Part shown: positions 33,888-43,216 of the stretch, piece after piece
Layout: every line of letters begins with the position of its first letter
Position numbering within the stretch: position 1 is the first letter of the stretch
Source: JAVXCQ01 sp036659415
Lineage (GTDB): Bacteria; Bacillota; Negativicutes; Acidaminococcales; Acidaminococcaceae
Length of the DNA: 64,000 bases
NCBI GenBank assembly: GCA_036659415.1
Contig: JAVXCQ010000006.1
Location: forward strand, 13,791-77,790
Direction of reading: 5' to 3'
The notes under the pieces: model-generated
Told to the model about the DNA's origin: nothing
Database searches by the model: none
What the model saw: only the letters and a program-made list of their open reading frames with translations
Made by a program: the position numbers and the translations under genes

Positions 33888-33992
33888 GACAACACTCCTT
33901 CTGTCTAGTGGGAATGAAATCAGTATACAGAAAAAGTGACCATATAAACATAGACAGTTTGATAATAATAAATAAGGACAGTTAGGAAAAAC

Positions 33993-34020
33993 AAAAAAAC
34001 CTGCTCATTTGAGCAGGTTT
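33993..34020 (-). terminator. terminator of rpsT
   Basis: Stem AAACCTGCTCA / TGAGCAGGTTT; the U tract is on the minus strand, ending the rpsT transcript. Confidence 0.9.
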
Positions 34021-34031
34021 AACTTTGCAGC

Positions 34032-34304
34032 TTAGGCCATTTTATTAACGTGTTTTGCTAATCTGGATTTCTTGCGTGCTGCTGCATTCTTATGGATGAT
34101 ACCTTTACGAGCAGCTTTATCAAGTAAACCGGTTGCAGCAACGAGAGTAGCTTGAGCTTCTTCTTGAGCACCAGCTTCGCTAATTGCAACTACTTTACGA
34201 GAAGCATTGCGGAGAGCTGCTTTAATAGGAGCATTTTTAGCACGACGTTCAGCATCGGTTTTTACGCTACGAATAGATGATTTAATATTTGGCAACGAAT
34301 TCAC
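34032..34304 (-). CDS. rpsT: ribosomal protein bS20
   Basis: 90 residues, full length, basic and helical. LPNIKSSIRSVKTDAERRAKNAPIK and the C-terminal KAARKGIIHKNAAARKKSRLAKHVN are diagnostic. Binds 16S rRNA early in 30S assembly. Its own promoter and terminator frame it; the start (TTG or ATG 34304) has AGGAGGT. Confidence 0.97.
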   Translation of the reverse strand: MNSLPNIKSSIRSVKTDAERRAKNAPIKAALRNASRKVVAISEAGAQEEAQATLVAATGLLDKAARKGIIHKNAAARKKSRLAKHVNKMA

Positions 34305-34328
34305 CTCCTAAAATTACTTTACCAATGA

Positions 34329-34357
34329 ATTTTAGCACGTTTAAATATATTTGGCAA
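34329..34357 (-). promoter_or_regulatory. promoter of rpsT
   Basis: Minus strand TTGCCA (34357-34352), 17-base spacer, TAAAAT (34334-34329). Confidence 0.8.
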
Positions 34358-34404
34358 GTTTTTTTGCGGGATAAATTAGGAAAATTGTCCAGAACCCCAT
34401 TTAC

Positions 34405-34434
34405 TTGCTAGAGAGAGGAAATCAATGATATAAT
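34405..34434 (+). promoter_or_regulatory. promoter of lepA-hemW
   Basis: TTGCTA (34405-34410), 18-base spacer, TATAAT (34429-34434) with a TG upstream. Confidence 0.72.
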
Positions 34435-34496
34435 TAAGACTATCGAAAAAATATAAAGCAGTAGGTTAGATAAGGGTAAAGAAGAGGAGTGCCAGG

Positions 34497-36293
34497 ATGT
34501 TACAAGATAAAGTTAGAAATTTTTCTATTATTGCACATATTGACCACGGTAAATCTACGCTGGCAGACAGATTAATTGAAAGAACAGGTACCTTGTCCAG
34601 AAGAGAGATGGAAGAACAGGTGCTAGATCAACTAGATCTGGAGCGTGAGCGCGGGATTACCATTAAAGCACAGGCCGTGCGGATTAACTATGAAGCACTG
34701 GATCATAAAGAGTATATGCTCAACTTGATTGACACTCCGGGGCATGTAGATTTTACCTATGAGGTTTCTCGTTCTTTGGCAGCTTGCGAGGGAGCATTGC
34801 TGGTTATAGATGCGACACAAGGGATTGAAGCTCAAACTTTGGCGAATATTTATTTAGCCATGGAAAATGATTTGACGATTATTCCTGTGATTAATAAAAT
34901 TGACTTGCCAAGCGCCGATGTGGAACGAGTTAAAAAAGAAATTGAAGAAATTCTCGGTATTGACGCGTCCGATGCTGTACTCGCCAGCGCTAAAACAGGG
35001 CTTGGTATTGATGATGTATTAGAAGCTATTGTCCATAGAATTCCACCGCCGGTAGGAGAAATAGATAAACCTTTAAAGGCTTTGGTTTTTGATTCGAAAT
35101 TCGATGCTTATAAAGGCGTTGTACTCTATATTCGTGTGATTGATGGTTGCATTCGCAAGGGTATGAATATTCGCATGATGGCTACTAATAAAGTGTTTGA
35201 AGTAACTGAGGTCGGATTTTTTAAACCAGGTCTGACCAATGTAGAGTGTTTGGAAGCGGGTCAGGTAGGCTTTTTTGCCGCCGCCATTAAAAATGTGAAA
35301 GATGCCAGGGTTGGTGATACGGTTACCGATCAAGGTAATCCGGCGACTGCAGCACTACCAGGTTATCGCAAAGCAACGCCGATGGTTTATTGTGGCTTGT
35401 ATCCGGTAGATAATTCCGAATATGATAATTTGCGGGATGCTTTAGAAAAAATGCAACTTAATGATGCGGCTTTGGTTTTTGAACCAGAAACCTCCATTGC
35501 TTTAGGCTTTGGTTTTCGCTGTGGTTTTCTGGGGCTTTTACACATGGATGTGTGCAAAGAGCGGTTGGAACGTGAATATAATTTATCCTTAATTACGACT
35601 GCTCCTAACGTTATTTATCAAGTGTTTAGGACTAACGGTGATCTAATTATGATCGACAATCCGTCACTTTTTCCGGATACTACCCTTATTGACCATGTGG
35701 AAGAGCCTTATGTTAATGCCACTATTATTGTGCCTAAGGACTATGTGGGGGCGGTAATGGAATTATCTCAGGAAAAGCGCGGGGAATATGATAATATGAC
35801 CTATTTGGACGAAGATCGGGTCATGATTCATTATGCTTTACCGCTAAGTGAAATCATTTATGATTATTTTGATCGTCTAAAATCTTGCAGTCGCGGCTAT
35901 GCTTCCTTAGATTATGAGCTTCATGGCTACAGACCGTCAGCTTTGGTTAAAGTTGACATTTTACTTAATGGTGAAGCAGTAGATGCTTTGTCGGCGATTG
36001 TGCATAAAGAAAGAGCCGTTTATCGCGGTCGTCAGTTAGTAGAAAAATTACGTAGTCTTATTCCACGCCAAATGTTTGAAATCCCGGTGCAGGCGGCAAT
36101 TGGCAGTAAGGTAATTGCCAGGGAAACAGTGCGGGCCATGCGTAAAGATGTTTTGGCTAAATGTTATGGCGGCGATATTTCAAGAAAACGTAAACTGCTG
36201 GAGAAACAAAAAGAAGGTAAAAAGCGCATGAAGCAGGTGGGTAGCGTCGAGTTACCACAAGAGGCTTTCATGGCAATTTTAAAGATGGACTGA
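34497..36293 (+). CDS. lepA: elongation factor 4 (LepA)
   Basis: 598 residues, translational GTPase that acts on stalled or mistranslocated ribosomes and in 30S assembly. G-domain motifs AHIDHGKST, RGITIKAQ, DTPGHVDF, NKIDLP are intact, and the LepA-specific C-terminal domain with GFRCGFLGLLHMD and HKERAVYRGRQLVEKLR is present. Overlaps hemW by one base. Confidence 0.98.
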   Translation: MLQDKVRNFSIIAHIDHGKSTLADRLIERTGTLSRREMEEQVLDQLDLERERGITIKAQAVRINYEALDHKEYMLNLIDTPGHVDFTYEVSRSLAACEGALLVIDATQGIEAQTLANIYLAMENDLTIIPVINKIDLPSADVERVKKEIEEILGIDASDAVLASAKTGLGIDDVLEAIVHRIPPPVGEIDKPLKALVFDSKFDAYKGVVLYIRVIDGCIRKGMNIRMMATNKVFEVTEVGFFKPGLTNVECLEAGQVGFFAAAIKNVKDARVGDTVTDQGNPATAALPGYRKATPMVYCGLYPVDNSEYDNLRDALEKMQLNDAALVFEPETSIALGFGFRCGFLGLLHMDVCKERLEREYNLSLITTAPNVIYQVFRTNGDLIMIDNPSLFPDTTLIDHVEEPYVNATIIVPKDYVGAVMELSQEKRGEYDNMTYLDEDRVMIHYALPLSEIIYDYFDRLKSCSRGYASLDYELHGYRPSALVKVDILLNGEAVDALSAIVHKERAVYRGRQLVEKLRSLIPRQMFEIPVQAAIGSKVIARETVRAMRKDVLAKCYGGDISRKRKLLEKQKEGKKRMKQVGSVELPQEAFMAILKMD

Positions 36294-37432
36294 TGCTAAT
36301 GGTAAATAGGCAAGAGGCTCAAGGGGTATATATACATACCCCTTTTTGTTTGCAAAAATGTTTATATTGCGATTTCGCTTCTTTTGCGGGAGTTACCGCC
36401 GAGGAGATGCATCGTTATGTGCAAAGACTGGTGGCTGAAATTACCGAAAGGGCAGGAGAAATGCCACTTAATTCAGCAGCTACAATTTTTTTTGGTGGTG
36501 GCACGCCGTCTTTACTGGCGTTAGAAGATGTAGAGCTAATTGTGACAACGCTCAAAACGCAAGGATTTTGGCAACGACCGGCCGAAGTAACGATGGAAAT
36601 GAATCCGGGTACAGTGAACTTGGCAAAGCTCTGCGGCTATCGAGCGTTGGGCATTGATCGGGTTAGCCTGGGGGTACAGTCCTTAAACGATCAAGAGCTA
36701 AAAACTATTGGGCGTATTCATACAGCGGCAGAAGCACTACAGGCGATTAGCTTAGCACAAGAGGCAGGTTTTACGAGGATCAGTGCGGATTTAATCTATG
36801 GTTTACCGGGACAAACGCTGAGTAGTTTTCAAGCTACGCTAGAGGCGCTAACAGCGACAGGGATTAACCATATTTCAGCCTATAGCTTAATTGTGGAGGA
36901 AGGTACGCCGTTAGCTAGCTTAGTTGCCACAGGTCAGCTGGTTTTGCCTGGGGAAGAAGAAACAGGTGCCATGTATGACTATGTGATTGATTATCTAGCC
37001 AGCAAAGGGCTAGGCCGCTATGAAATTTCCAACTTTGCAGCTCCAGGTCAGGCTTCACAGCATAATTTGATTTATTGGCATTACCAACCTTATTATGGCT
37101 TTGGCACGGCCGCTTGTACCTTTACGGGGCAGCAACGGCTAACTAATGCGGCAACTATTTCCGGTTATTTGCAAAAACAAACAACTACAGAAGAACTAGA
37201 CACTAGGACAAGACTGGCTGAACTATTATTTTTAGGCTTGCGGACAGTAGACGGGGTTAACCTGGGAGAAGTACGGGCAAACTTTAAAGTGGATGTCTTG
37301 GAATATTTTGGTGAGCAATTAGCAAAATATTTTACTTATAAAATGCTAGTCTATGATGCCGCTACAGAAAATTTACGCTTGACTAGATTGGGTATGCAAT
37401 ATGGCAATCAGATTTTTGAAACTTTTTTATGA
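36293..37432 (+). CDS. hemW: radical SAM heme chaperone HemW
   Basis: 379 residues. The radical SAM cluster is CLQKCLYC (C-x3-C-x2-C) in YIHTPFCLQKCLYCDFASF, followed by FFGGGTPSLL, MNPGTV and GVQSLND. HemW carries heme to target enzymes and is often misannotated as anaerobic coproporphyrinogen oxidase; it lacks the extra Cys of true HemN. One-base overlap with lepA. Confidence 0.93.
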   Translation: MLMVNRQEAQGVYIHTPFCLQKCLYCDFASFAGVTAEEMHRYVQRLVAEITERAGEMPLNSAATIFFGGGTPSLLALEDVELIVTTLKTQGFWQRPAEVTMEMNPGTVNLAKLCGYRALGIDRVSLGVQSLNDQELKTIGRIHTAAEALQAISLAQEAGFTRISADLIYGLPGQTLSSFQATLEALTATGINHISAYSLIVEEGTPLASLVATGQLVLPGEEETGAMYDYVIDYLASKGLGRYEISNFAAPGQASQHNLIYWHYQPYYGFGTAACTFTGQQRLTNAATISGYLQKQTTTEELDTRTRLAELLFLGLRTVDGVNLGEVRANFKVDVLEYFGEQLAKYFTYKMLVYDAATENLRLTRLGMQYGNQIFETFL

Positions 37433-37448
37433 AATTGTGGAAAAAAGC

Positions 37449-37482
37449 TTGACAACATTCCTAGCAAGTGGTAATTTTATAT
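37449..37482 (+). promoter_or_regulatory. promoter of hrcA-grpE-dnaK-dnaJ
   Basis: Perfect TTGACA (37449-37454). The -10 is a weak TAATTT at 17 bases or TTATAT farther along. CIRCE follows directly. Confidence 0.65.
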
Positions 37483-37488
37483 CAAGTG

Positions 37489-37515
37489 TTAGCACTCTAT
37501 TGCAAAGAGTGCTAA
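37489..37515 (+). promoter_or_regulatory. CIRCE operator (HrcA binding site)
   Basis: TTAGCACTC, nine spacer bases, GAGTGCTAA: a perfect copy of the class I heat-shock consensus, 23 bases before hrcA. Confidence 0.98.
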
Positions 37516-37538
37516 CAAAATAAAAAGCAGGAGGGATA

Positions 37539-38573
37539 ATGGTGTTAAATGATAGAAAGAAAAAAATCCTGCAAATTATCATTGAAGATTATATTTCAAC
37601 AGCTGAACCGGTTGGTTCGCGCACCATTGCCCGCAAATTTGACCTTGGTTTAAGTCCGGCTACGATTCGCAACGAGATGAGTGACTTAGAGTTATTAGGT
37701 TTTTTGGAACAGCCACATACTTCTGCGGGGCGTATTCCTTCGGCACAAGCATATCGTTTTTATGTAGATTCTATGATTGAGCCAGGCACGCTGACGGATA
37801 ATGACCGGGCTTTGATTGATGGTTGGTATCGGGAAAGAGTACGGAATATTGATGAAATTTTTCAATCGACTGCTAAAATCTTATCTCGTATGACGAAGAA
37901 TGTTTCGATGATTTTGGCTCAACAACAGCTGACCAGTCATTTTAGTTATGTGAAGTTTTTGCCGTTAGACGGCAGGCGCGTAATTTTATGTTTAGTGACT
38001 AGCACCGGTAGTATTGATAATTGTGTGGTTGATGTACCCTTGGGTATGAGCCAAGACGAGATGGATTATCTGGCTACAAGGATAAGTAACAAACTACATG
38101 GATTGAGCATTGATGAGGTTAATAGTGAATTATTAGCCGACATTCATACGGATCTAGCCACGGACAAAATGTTATTTGCCTCTTTATTAGAAGGCATAGA
38201 GCAGATGAGTTCCAACAAACAGGAACAAAAAGTATTCTTGGGGGGAACCAGGCAGTTGTTAAATCAGCCTGAGTTTCGCGATATGGAAAGAGTCAAAGAC
38301 TTACTCGGTATTTTAGAGGAAGAAAAAGTTTTAAAAGACATTTTACATGCGGGTGAAAGTTCTGGTCTGAGAATTACTATTGGTTCTGAAAATAAATTTA
38401 CCGGAATCCAAGATTGTAGCATGGTGCAAGCCACCTATCGCCTTAACGGCAGGGTAGTGGGAACTATGGCGGTTTTAGGACCAACGAGAATGGAATATGG
38501 TAAAATTATTTCTGTCATGGATTATCTGCATCAATATTTGCGGGTAGTTTTTGATAAGAAACAAGATTTTTAG
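37539..38573 (+). CDS. hrcA: heat-inducible repressor HrcA
   Basis: 344 residues, dimeric repressor of CIRCE-controlled heat-shock genes. Winged helix about 1-80 (ILQIIIEDYISTAEPVGSRTIARKF, LSPATIRNEMSDLELLGFLEQPHTSAGRIPS) and an inserted dimerisation domain. First gene of the hrcA-grpE-dnaK-dnaJ operon; AGGAGGGA precedes ATG. Its activity normally depends on GroEL. Confidence 0.98.
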   Translation: MVLNDRKKKILQIIIEDYISTAEPVGSRTIARKFDLGLSPATIRNEMSDLELLGFLEQPHTSAGRIPSAQAYRFYVDSMIEPGTLTDNDRALIDGWYRERVRNIDEIFQSTAKILSRMTKNVSMILAQQQLTSHFSYVKFLPLDGRRVILCLVTSTGSIDNCVVDVPLGMSQDEMDYLATRISNKLHGLSIDEVNSELLADIHTDLATDKMLFASLLEGIEQMSSNKQEQKVFLGGTRQLLNQPEFRDMERVKDLLGILEEEKVLKDILHAGESSGLRITIGSENKFTGIQDCSMVQATYRLNGRVVGTMAVLGPTRMEYGKIISVMDYLHQYLRVVFDKKQDF

Positions 38574-38593
38574 GTGAGTATAAAGGAGGAAGT

Positions 38594-39166
38594 GTGTTGC
38601 AGAAAGACGAAACCCAGAAACAAACTGAAGAGATAGTGCAAAACGCTCAGGAACAAGTGGAGCAGACAGCCACAGGCAATGAACAAGCCGAGGAAACTGT
38701 GGCAGCAGCTACCCCGATTTTGGATGAAAAAGAGCAAAAGATTGAGGAATTGCAAAATCGCATCTTAAGATTGCAAGCGGATTTTGATAATTTCCGGCGC
38801 CGCACAACCAAAGAACAAACTCAATTAGCAAGTTTTGTGACAGCTAATGTGGTAGATAAGTTTTTGAAAGTGCTAGATAATTTTGAACGTGCTGAAGCGA
38901 GTGTTAACCAAACTAGCGATGAAGCCAGTATTCGTGTTGGTTTGGAAAAAATTCATCGACAGTTTGAACAGGCTCTCAAAGAGCTGGCGGTGGAAGAAAT
39001 ACCAGCTCAAGGAGAAATCTTTAACCCGGAATTACACGAAGCGGTAATGCGAGGACAAAATCCTGATTTAGCTGAAGATGCGATTGAAATGGTCTTAGAA
39101 AAAGGCTATCGTTTACATGATAAGGTCATTCGTCATAGTAAAGTTAAAGTAATTAGTAACGATTAA
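38594..39166 (+). CDS. grpE: nucleotide exchange factor GrpE
   Basis: 190 residues: an acidic, glutamine-rich N-terminus, long coiled coil (about 50-100, EEQNRILRLQADFDNFRRRTTKEQ-like) and a C-terminal beta domain with FNPELHEAVMR and HDKVIRHSKVKV. Releases ADP from DnaK. Start GTG 38594 or TTG 38597, both served by AAGGAGGA. Confidence 0.97.
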   Translation: MLQKDETQKQTEEIVQNAQEQVEQTATGNEQAEETVAAATPILDEKEQKIEELQNRILRLQADFDNFRRRTTKEQTQLASFVTANVVDKFLKVLDNFERAEASVNQTSDEASIRVGLEKIHRQFEQALKELAVEEIPAQGEIFNPELHEAVMRGQNPDLAEDAIEMVLEKGYRLHDKVIRHSKVKVISND

Positions 39167-39177
39167 TTTATTCACCA

Positions 39178-39202
39178 AGCAGTTTATTTTCGATAAACTG
39201 CT
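39178..39202 (+). other. intercistronic hairpin between grpE and dnaK
   Basis: AGCAGTTTA, 7-base loop, TAAACTGCT, followed by AAAAATAT and no T run. It probably affects mRNA processing or stability rather than stopping transcription. Confidence 0.65.
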
Positions 39203-39237
39203 AAAAATATAAATGTTTATTCAAGGAGGAATATAAA

Positions 39238-41067
39238 ATGTCTAAAGTAATTGGTATTGACTTAGGTACTACGAACTCAGTTGTAGCTGTAATGGAAGGT
39301 GGAGAACCAACCGTAATCTCCACACAAGAAGGTGGACGCTTAACTCCGTCCGTTGTTGGGTTTTCTAAATCCGGTGAACGTCTGGTGGGACAATTAGCAA
39401 AACGTCAGGCTATTTCTAATCCTGACCGTACTGTTAGCTCCATTAAACGTCATATGGGGACTGATTTTAAGGTAACAATTGATGATAAGAAATATTCACC
39501 GGAAGAAATTTCCGCAATGATTTTGCAAAAATTAAAAGAAGATGCCGAAAAATATTTGGGCGAGAAAGTAACTCAAGCGGTTATTACTGTGCCTGCTTAT
39601 TTTAGCGACAGCCAACGTCAAGCAACTAAAGATGCCGGCAAAATTGCTGGTTTGGAAGTTTTGCGTATTATTAATGAACCTACGGCAGCAGCTCTAGCTT
39701 ATGGTATTGATAAAACTAATGACCATACCGTACTTGTTTATGACTTGGGTGGCGGAACTTTCGACGTTTCCATTTTGGAAATGGGCGATGGTGTGTTTGA
39801 AGTAAAAGCAACTAATGGTGATACGCATCTTGGTGGCGATGACTTTGATGAGCGCATCATGAAATGGATGATTGAAGAATTCAAAAAAGAAACCGGTATT
39901 GATCTGTCTGGCGATCGAATGGCTGTACAACGTCTACGTGAGGCGGCTGAAAAAGCTAAAATCGAATTGTCTGGCGTTTTGACTACCAATATTAATTTAC
40001 CGTTTATTTCTGCCGGTGCTGAAGGTCCACAACATTTGGATATGAATCTTACCCGGGCTAAATTTGATGAATTGACTGCTGATTTTGTGGAAAGAAGTAT
40101 GGTTCCTACCCGTAAAGCTTTGGCTGATGCTGGTCTATCCACTTCTGACATTGAAAAAGTTATTATGGTCGGTGGTTCTTCCCGTATTCCGGCTGTACAA
40201 GATGCCATTAAGAAATTCTTGGGCAAAGACCCACATCATGGTATTAACCCAGATGAATGTGTAGCAGTTGGTGCTGCCATTCAAGCAGGTGTTTTGTCTG
40301 GTGATGTCAAAGACGTTTTACTTCTAGATGTTACTCCGTTATCTCTAGGTATTGAAACCTTGGGTGGCGTTTTCACAAAAATCATTGAGCGTAATACTAC
40401 TATTCCAACTTCTCGCAAACAAGTATTTTCAACGGCGGCGGATAACCAACCGGCTGTTGATATTCATGTTCTACAAGGTGAACGTGAAATGGCTGCGGAC
40501 AACAAAACTTTGGGACGCTTTGAACTAGGCGGTATTCCTGCTGCTCAACGTGGTGTGCCAAAAATTGAAGTAGCTTTTGACATTGATGCCAACGGTATCG
40601 TTAATGTTAGTGCCAAAGATCTTGGTACAGGCAAAGAGCAAAAAATTACGATTACTTCTTCTGGCACTTTGAACAAAGACGAAGTAGAAAGAATGGTTAA
40701 AGAAGCAGAAGCTAATGCTGAAGTTGATAAACAACGTAAAGAAAGTATTGAAACACGCAACCAAGCCGATTCGCTCTGCTATCAAGCTGAAAAAACCATT
40801 AAAGACATGGAAGGCAAAGGTAGCGAAGAATTAGTGAAAAAGGTTGAAGATGCACTAGCGGTGTTAAAAGAAACACTTAAAGGCGAAGATATGGAAAAAA
40901 TCAAAACTGATACAGAAGCTTTGACGAAACCATTGTACGAATTATCGGCTGAATTGTACAAACAAACTGAAGCTGCTAAAGGTGCTGAAGGTGCTACTGG
41001 CGAAGCTGGCAAGAAACCTGAAGACGATGTAGTGGATGCAGAAGTAGTCGATGAGGACAAAAAATAA
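39238..41067 (+). CDS. dnaK: chaperone DnaK (Hsp70)
   Basis: 609 residues: ATPase domain (GIDLGTTNSVVAVMEGG, YDLGGGTFDVSI, VGGSSRIPAV), interdomain linker DVLLLDVTPLSLGIETLGG and a helical lid ending with an acidic tail EDDVVDAEVVDEDKK. AAGGAGGA precedes ATG. Expression by read-through from the CIRCE promoter is expected. Confidence 0.99.
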   Translation: MSKVIGIDLGTTNSVVAVMEGGEPTVISTQEGGRLTPSVVGFSKSGERLVGQLAKRQAISNPDRTVSSIKRHMGTDFKVTIDDKKYSPEEISAMILQKLKEDAEKYLGEKVTQAVITVPAYFSDSQRQATKDAGKIAGLEVLRIINEPTAAALAYGIDKTNDHTVLVYDLGGGTFDVSILEMGDGVFEVKATNGDTHLGGDDFDERIMKWMIEEFKKETGIDLSGDRMAVQRLREAAEKAKIELSGVLTTNINLPFISAGAEGPQHLDMNLTRAKFDELTADFVERSMVPTRKALADAGLSTSDIEKVIMVGGSSRIPAVQDAIKKFLGKDPHHGINPDECVAVGAAIQAGVLSGDVKDVLLLDVTPLSLGIETLGGVFTKIIERNTTIPTSRKQVFSTAADNQPAVDIHVLQGEREMAADNKTLGRFELGGIPAAQRGVPKIEVAFDIDANGIVNVSAKDLGTGKEQKITITSSGTLNKDEVERMVKEAEANAEVDKQRKESIETRNQADSLCYQAEKTIKDMEGKGSEELVKKVEDALAVLKETLKGEDMEKIKTDTEALTKPLYELSAELYKQTEAAKGAEGATGEAGKKPEDDVVDAEVVDEDKK

Positions 41068-41089
41068 TTAGCTTTGGGAGGCATTTTCT

Positions 41090-42235
41090 GTGAGCAAAAG
41101 AGATTTTTACGACGTGCTAGGTGTAGCTAAAACAGCCACCGCGGACGAGTTAAAAAAAGCATATCGCAAACTGGCGCGTCAGTATCATCCTGATGTGAAC
41201 AAAGATAATCCGGAAGCTGCCGAGAAATTCAAAGAATGTTCTGAAGCATATAGCGTTTTATCTGATGAGCAAAAACGTGCGCAATACGACCAATACGGTC
41301 ACGCTGCCTTCGAAAACGGAGGCGGCGGTGCCGGTGGTTTTGGTGGTTTCAATGGGTTTGGCGGTGGCGGCGGTCAAGGTATGGATGATATCTTTGATAT
41401 GTTCTTTGGCGGTCAAGGTCGTGGTGGACGAAGAAAAAGTAACGGACCACAACGTGGAGCTGATTTGCGACTGGACTTAGAAATTAGTTTTGAAGAAGCT
41501 GCTTTTGGTGTAGAAAAAGAGGTTAGCATAAATCGTGAAGAAGAATGCGACGTTTGTCATGGTAATGGCGCCGAACCTGGTAGTAGTGTAGAAACTTGCC
41601 CTGATTGTCAGGGCTCCGGTGAAGTACAGTTTGCGCAAAATACAATGTTTGGGCAAATGATGAATGTGCGTCCGTGTTCTCGCTGTCACGGTACAGGTAA
41701 AATCGTGAAAAAGCCGTGTAAGAGTTGTAATGGTAATGGTCGCGTAAAGAAAAATAAAAAACTAACCGTTAAAATTCCGGCTGGAGTTGACAATGAGTCA
41801 CGTTTGCGCGTTACCAATGAAGGTGAAGCAGGGCTACGTGGTGGCGGTAAGGGAGATATGTATGTGTACATTTATGTACGCCCACATAAATTCTTTGAAC
41901 GAGATGGTACTACTGTTGCCTGTGAAATCCCGATTAATATTGTGCAAGCAACGTTAGGCGCAGAGATTAAGGTGCCGACATTGGACGGACAAGTAACGAT
42001 GAAAGTACCGGCTGGTACGCAACCAGGTAAAATGATGCGACTTAAAAACAAGGGCATTGCTAGCTTGCGTACAGGTGTACGCGGCGACCAATTAGTCCGC
42101 ATCAAAGTCGTTGTACCGACAAAGTTGAATGAGAAACAAAAACGTGCCCTCACGGAATTCGCTGAAATCAGCGGCGACAATATCAATCCAGAGGAAAAAA
42201 GCTTTTTGAATAAAATCGCTGATTTATTTAAATAA
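41090..42235 (+). CDS. dnaJ: co-chaperone DnaJ (Hsp40)
   Basis: 381 residues, type I DnaJ: J-domain with HPD (1-70), Gly-rich region (78-115), zinc centre of four CxxCxGxG repeats (CDVCHGNG, CPDCQGSG, CSRCHGTG, CKSCNGNG) and C-terminal substrate domain. Stimulates DnaK ATPase. Confidence 0.99.
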   Translation: MSKRDFYDVLGVAKTATADELKKAYRKLARQYHPDVNKDNPEAAEKFKECSEAYSVLSDEQKRAQYDQYGHAAFENGGGGAGGFGGFNGFGGGGGQGMDDIFDMFFGGQGRGGRRKSNGPQRGADLRLDLEISFEEAAFGVEKEVSINREEECDVCHGNGAEPGSSVETCPDCQGSGEVQFAQNTMFGQMMNVRPCSRCHGTGKIVKKPCKSCNGNGRVKKNKKLTVKIPAGVDNESRLRVTNEGEAGLRGGGKGDMYVYIYVRPHKFFERDGTTVACEIPINIVQATLGAEIKVPTLDGQVTMKVPAGTQPGKMMRLKNKGIASLRTGVRGDQLVRIKVVVPTKLNEKQKRALTEFAEISGDNINPEEKSFLNKIADLFK

Positions 42236-42278
42236 GCGTGCGATAGTTCCAAGCCTAACATGACGGGAGCGACAATAG

Positions 42279-43214
42279 ATGCGATGGATTGAAGTTAGCA
42301 TTCAAACAACACACGAAGCTACAGAAGCGGTAGCAGATATTTTTCATTCCTTGGGAGCAGGTGGGGTCGTGATTGAAGACCCTGAACTCTTAAATAATTT
42401 ACGCAATTCCAATACGTGGGAGCTCTGCGGAATTCCGGAACAAAAAAATCCGGAGATTGTGGTGGTAACGGCATATTTTCCTGATGACGATACCTTAAGG
42501 CAACGCTTAAACACGGTGGAAACTGAAATGCAAGCGATTGAACAGCGGATTGGCGTCTGTCGTTTTGGTAATACACGTTTTAGAAATGTATCAGAGCACG
42601 ATTGGGCTAACGAGTGGAAGCAATATTTTCATGTTACACGCATTGGTGAACAGCTAGTTATTAAACCAACCTGGGAAGATTACGTGGCCTTGCCGCAAGA
42701 TAAAGTTATTGAAATTGACCCAGGAATGGCTTTTGGAACAGGCACTCATCATACAACCTGTATGTGTATGTGTCGGTTAGAAAAAGTTATTAATAAAGAA
42801 GCCACTGTTTTTGATGTAGGCACCGGTAGCGGTATTTTAGCAATTGCAGCAGCACTTTTAGGTGCTAAAACCGTGAAAGCGGTCGATATTGACGGTACTG
42901 CTGTGCGGGTGGCGACGGAAAATGTGGCTCTTAATCACCTTACAGGACGCATTGACGTGAAAAAAGGCGATCTCTTGCATGGTACTGAAGGGCAAGCAGA
43001 TGTGATTATTGCAAATATTATTGCTGATATCATTATCCTGTTATTGCCTGAGGTTCTGCCTAAATTAAAACCAGGTGGTGTTTTCTTAGCTAGCGGAATT
43101 ATTGTTGACCGGGCCGCAGAGGTAACACAGGCGGCTCGTGAAAACGGTTTAACTGTGGAAGCGATAGATACTCAAGGTGGTTGGGTAGTTATGCAGATGC
43201 GTAAGGAGGAATAG
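42279..43214 (+). CDS. prmA: ribosomal protein L11 methyltransferase
   Basis: 311 residues, SAM-dependent trimethylation of L11. WIEVSIQTTHEATEAVADIFHSLGAGGVVIED at the N-terminus, GTGTHHTT, VFDVGTGSGILAIAAALLGA and NIIADIIILL are hallmarks. Follows dnaJ by 43 bases. Confidence 0.97.
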   Translation: MRWIEVSIQTTHEATEAVADIFHSLGAGGVVIEDPELLNNLRNSNTWELCGIPEQKNPEIVVVTAYFPDDDTLRQRLNTVETEMQAIEQRIGVCRFGNTRFRNVSEHDWANEWKQYFHVTRIGEQLVIKPTWEDYVALPQDKVIEIDPGMAFGTGTHHTTCMCMCRLEKVINKEATVFDVGTGSGILAIAAALLGAKTVKAVDIDGTAVRVATENVALNHLTGRIDVKKGDLLHGTEGQADVIIANIIADIIILLLPEVLPKLKPGGVFLASGIIVDRAAEVTQAARENGLTVEAIDTQGGWVVMQMRKEE

Positions 43215-43216
43215 GT

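Noticed and set aside
33888..33992. Possible vitamin riboswitch upstream of the minus-strand ECF S component
   Set aside because: Only about 60 bases precede a plausible -10 and no known aptamer pattern is recognisable.
39738..40226. Long antisense open frame inside dnaK
   Set aside because: Lies fully within a certain gene, has no ribosome site or terminator, and reads like codon-shadow sequence rich in Ser/Pro/Thr.
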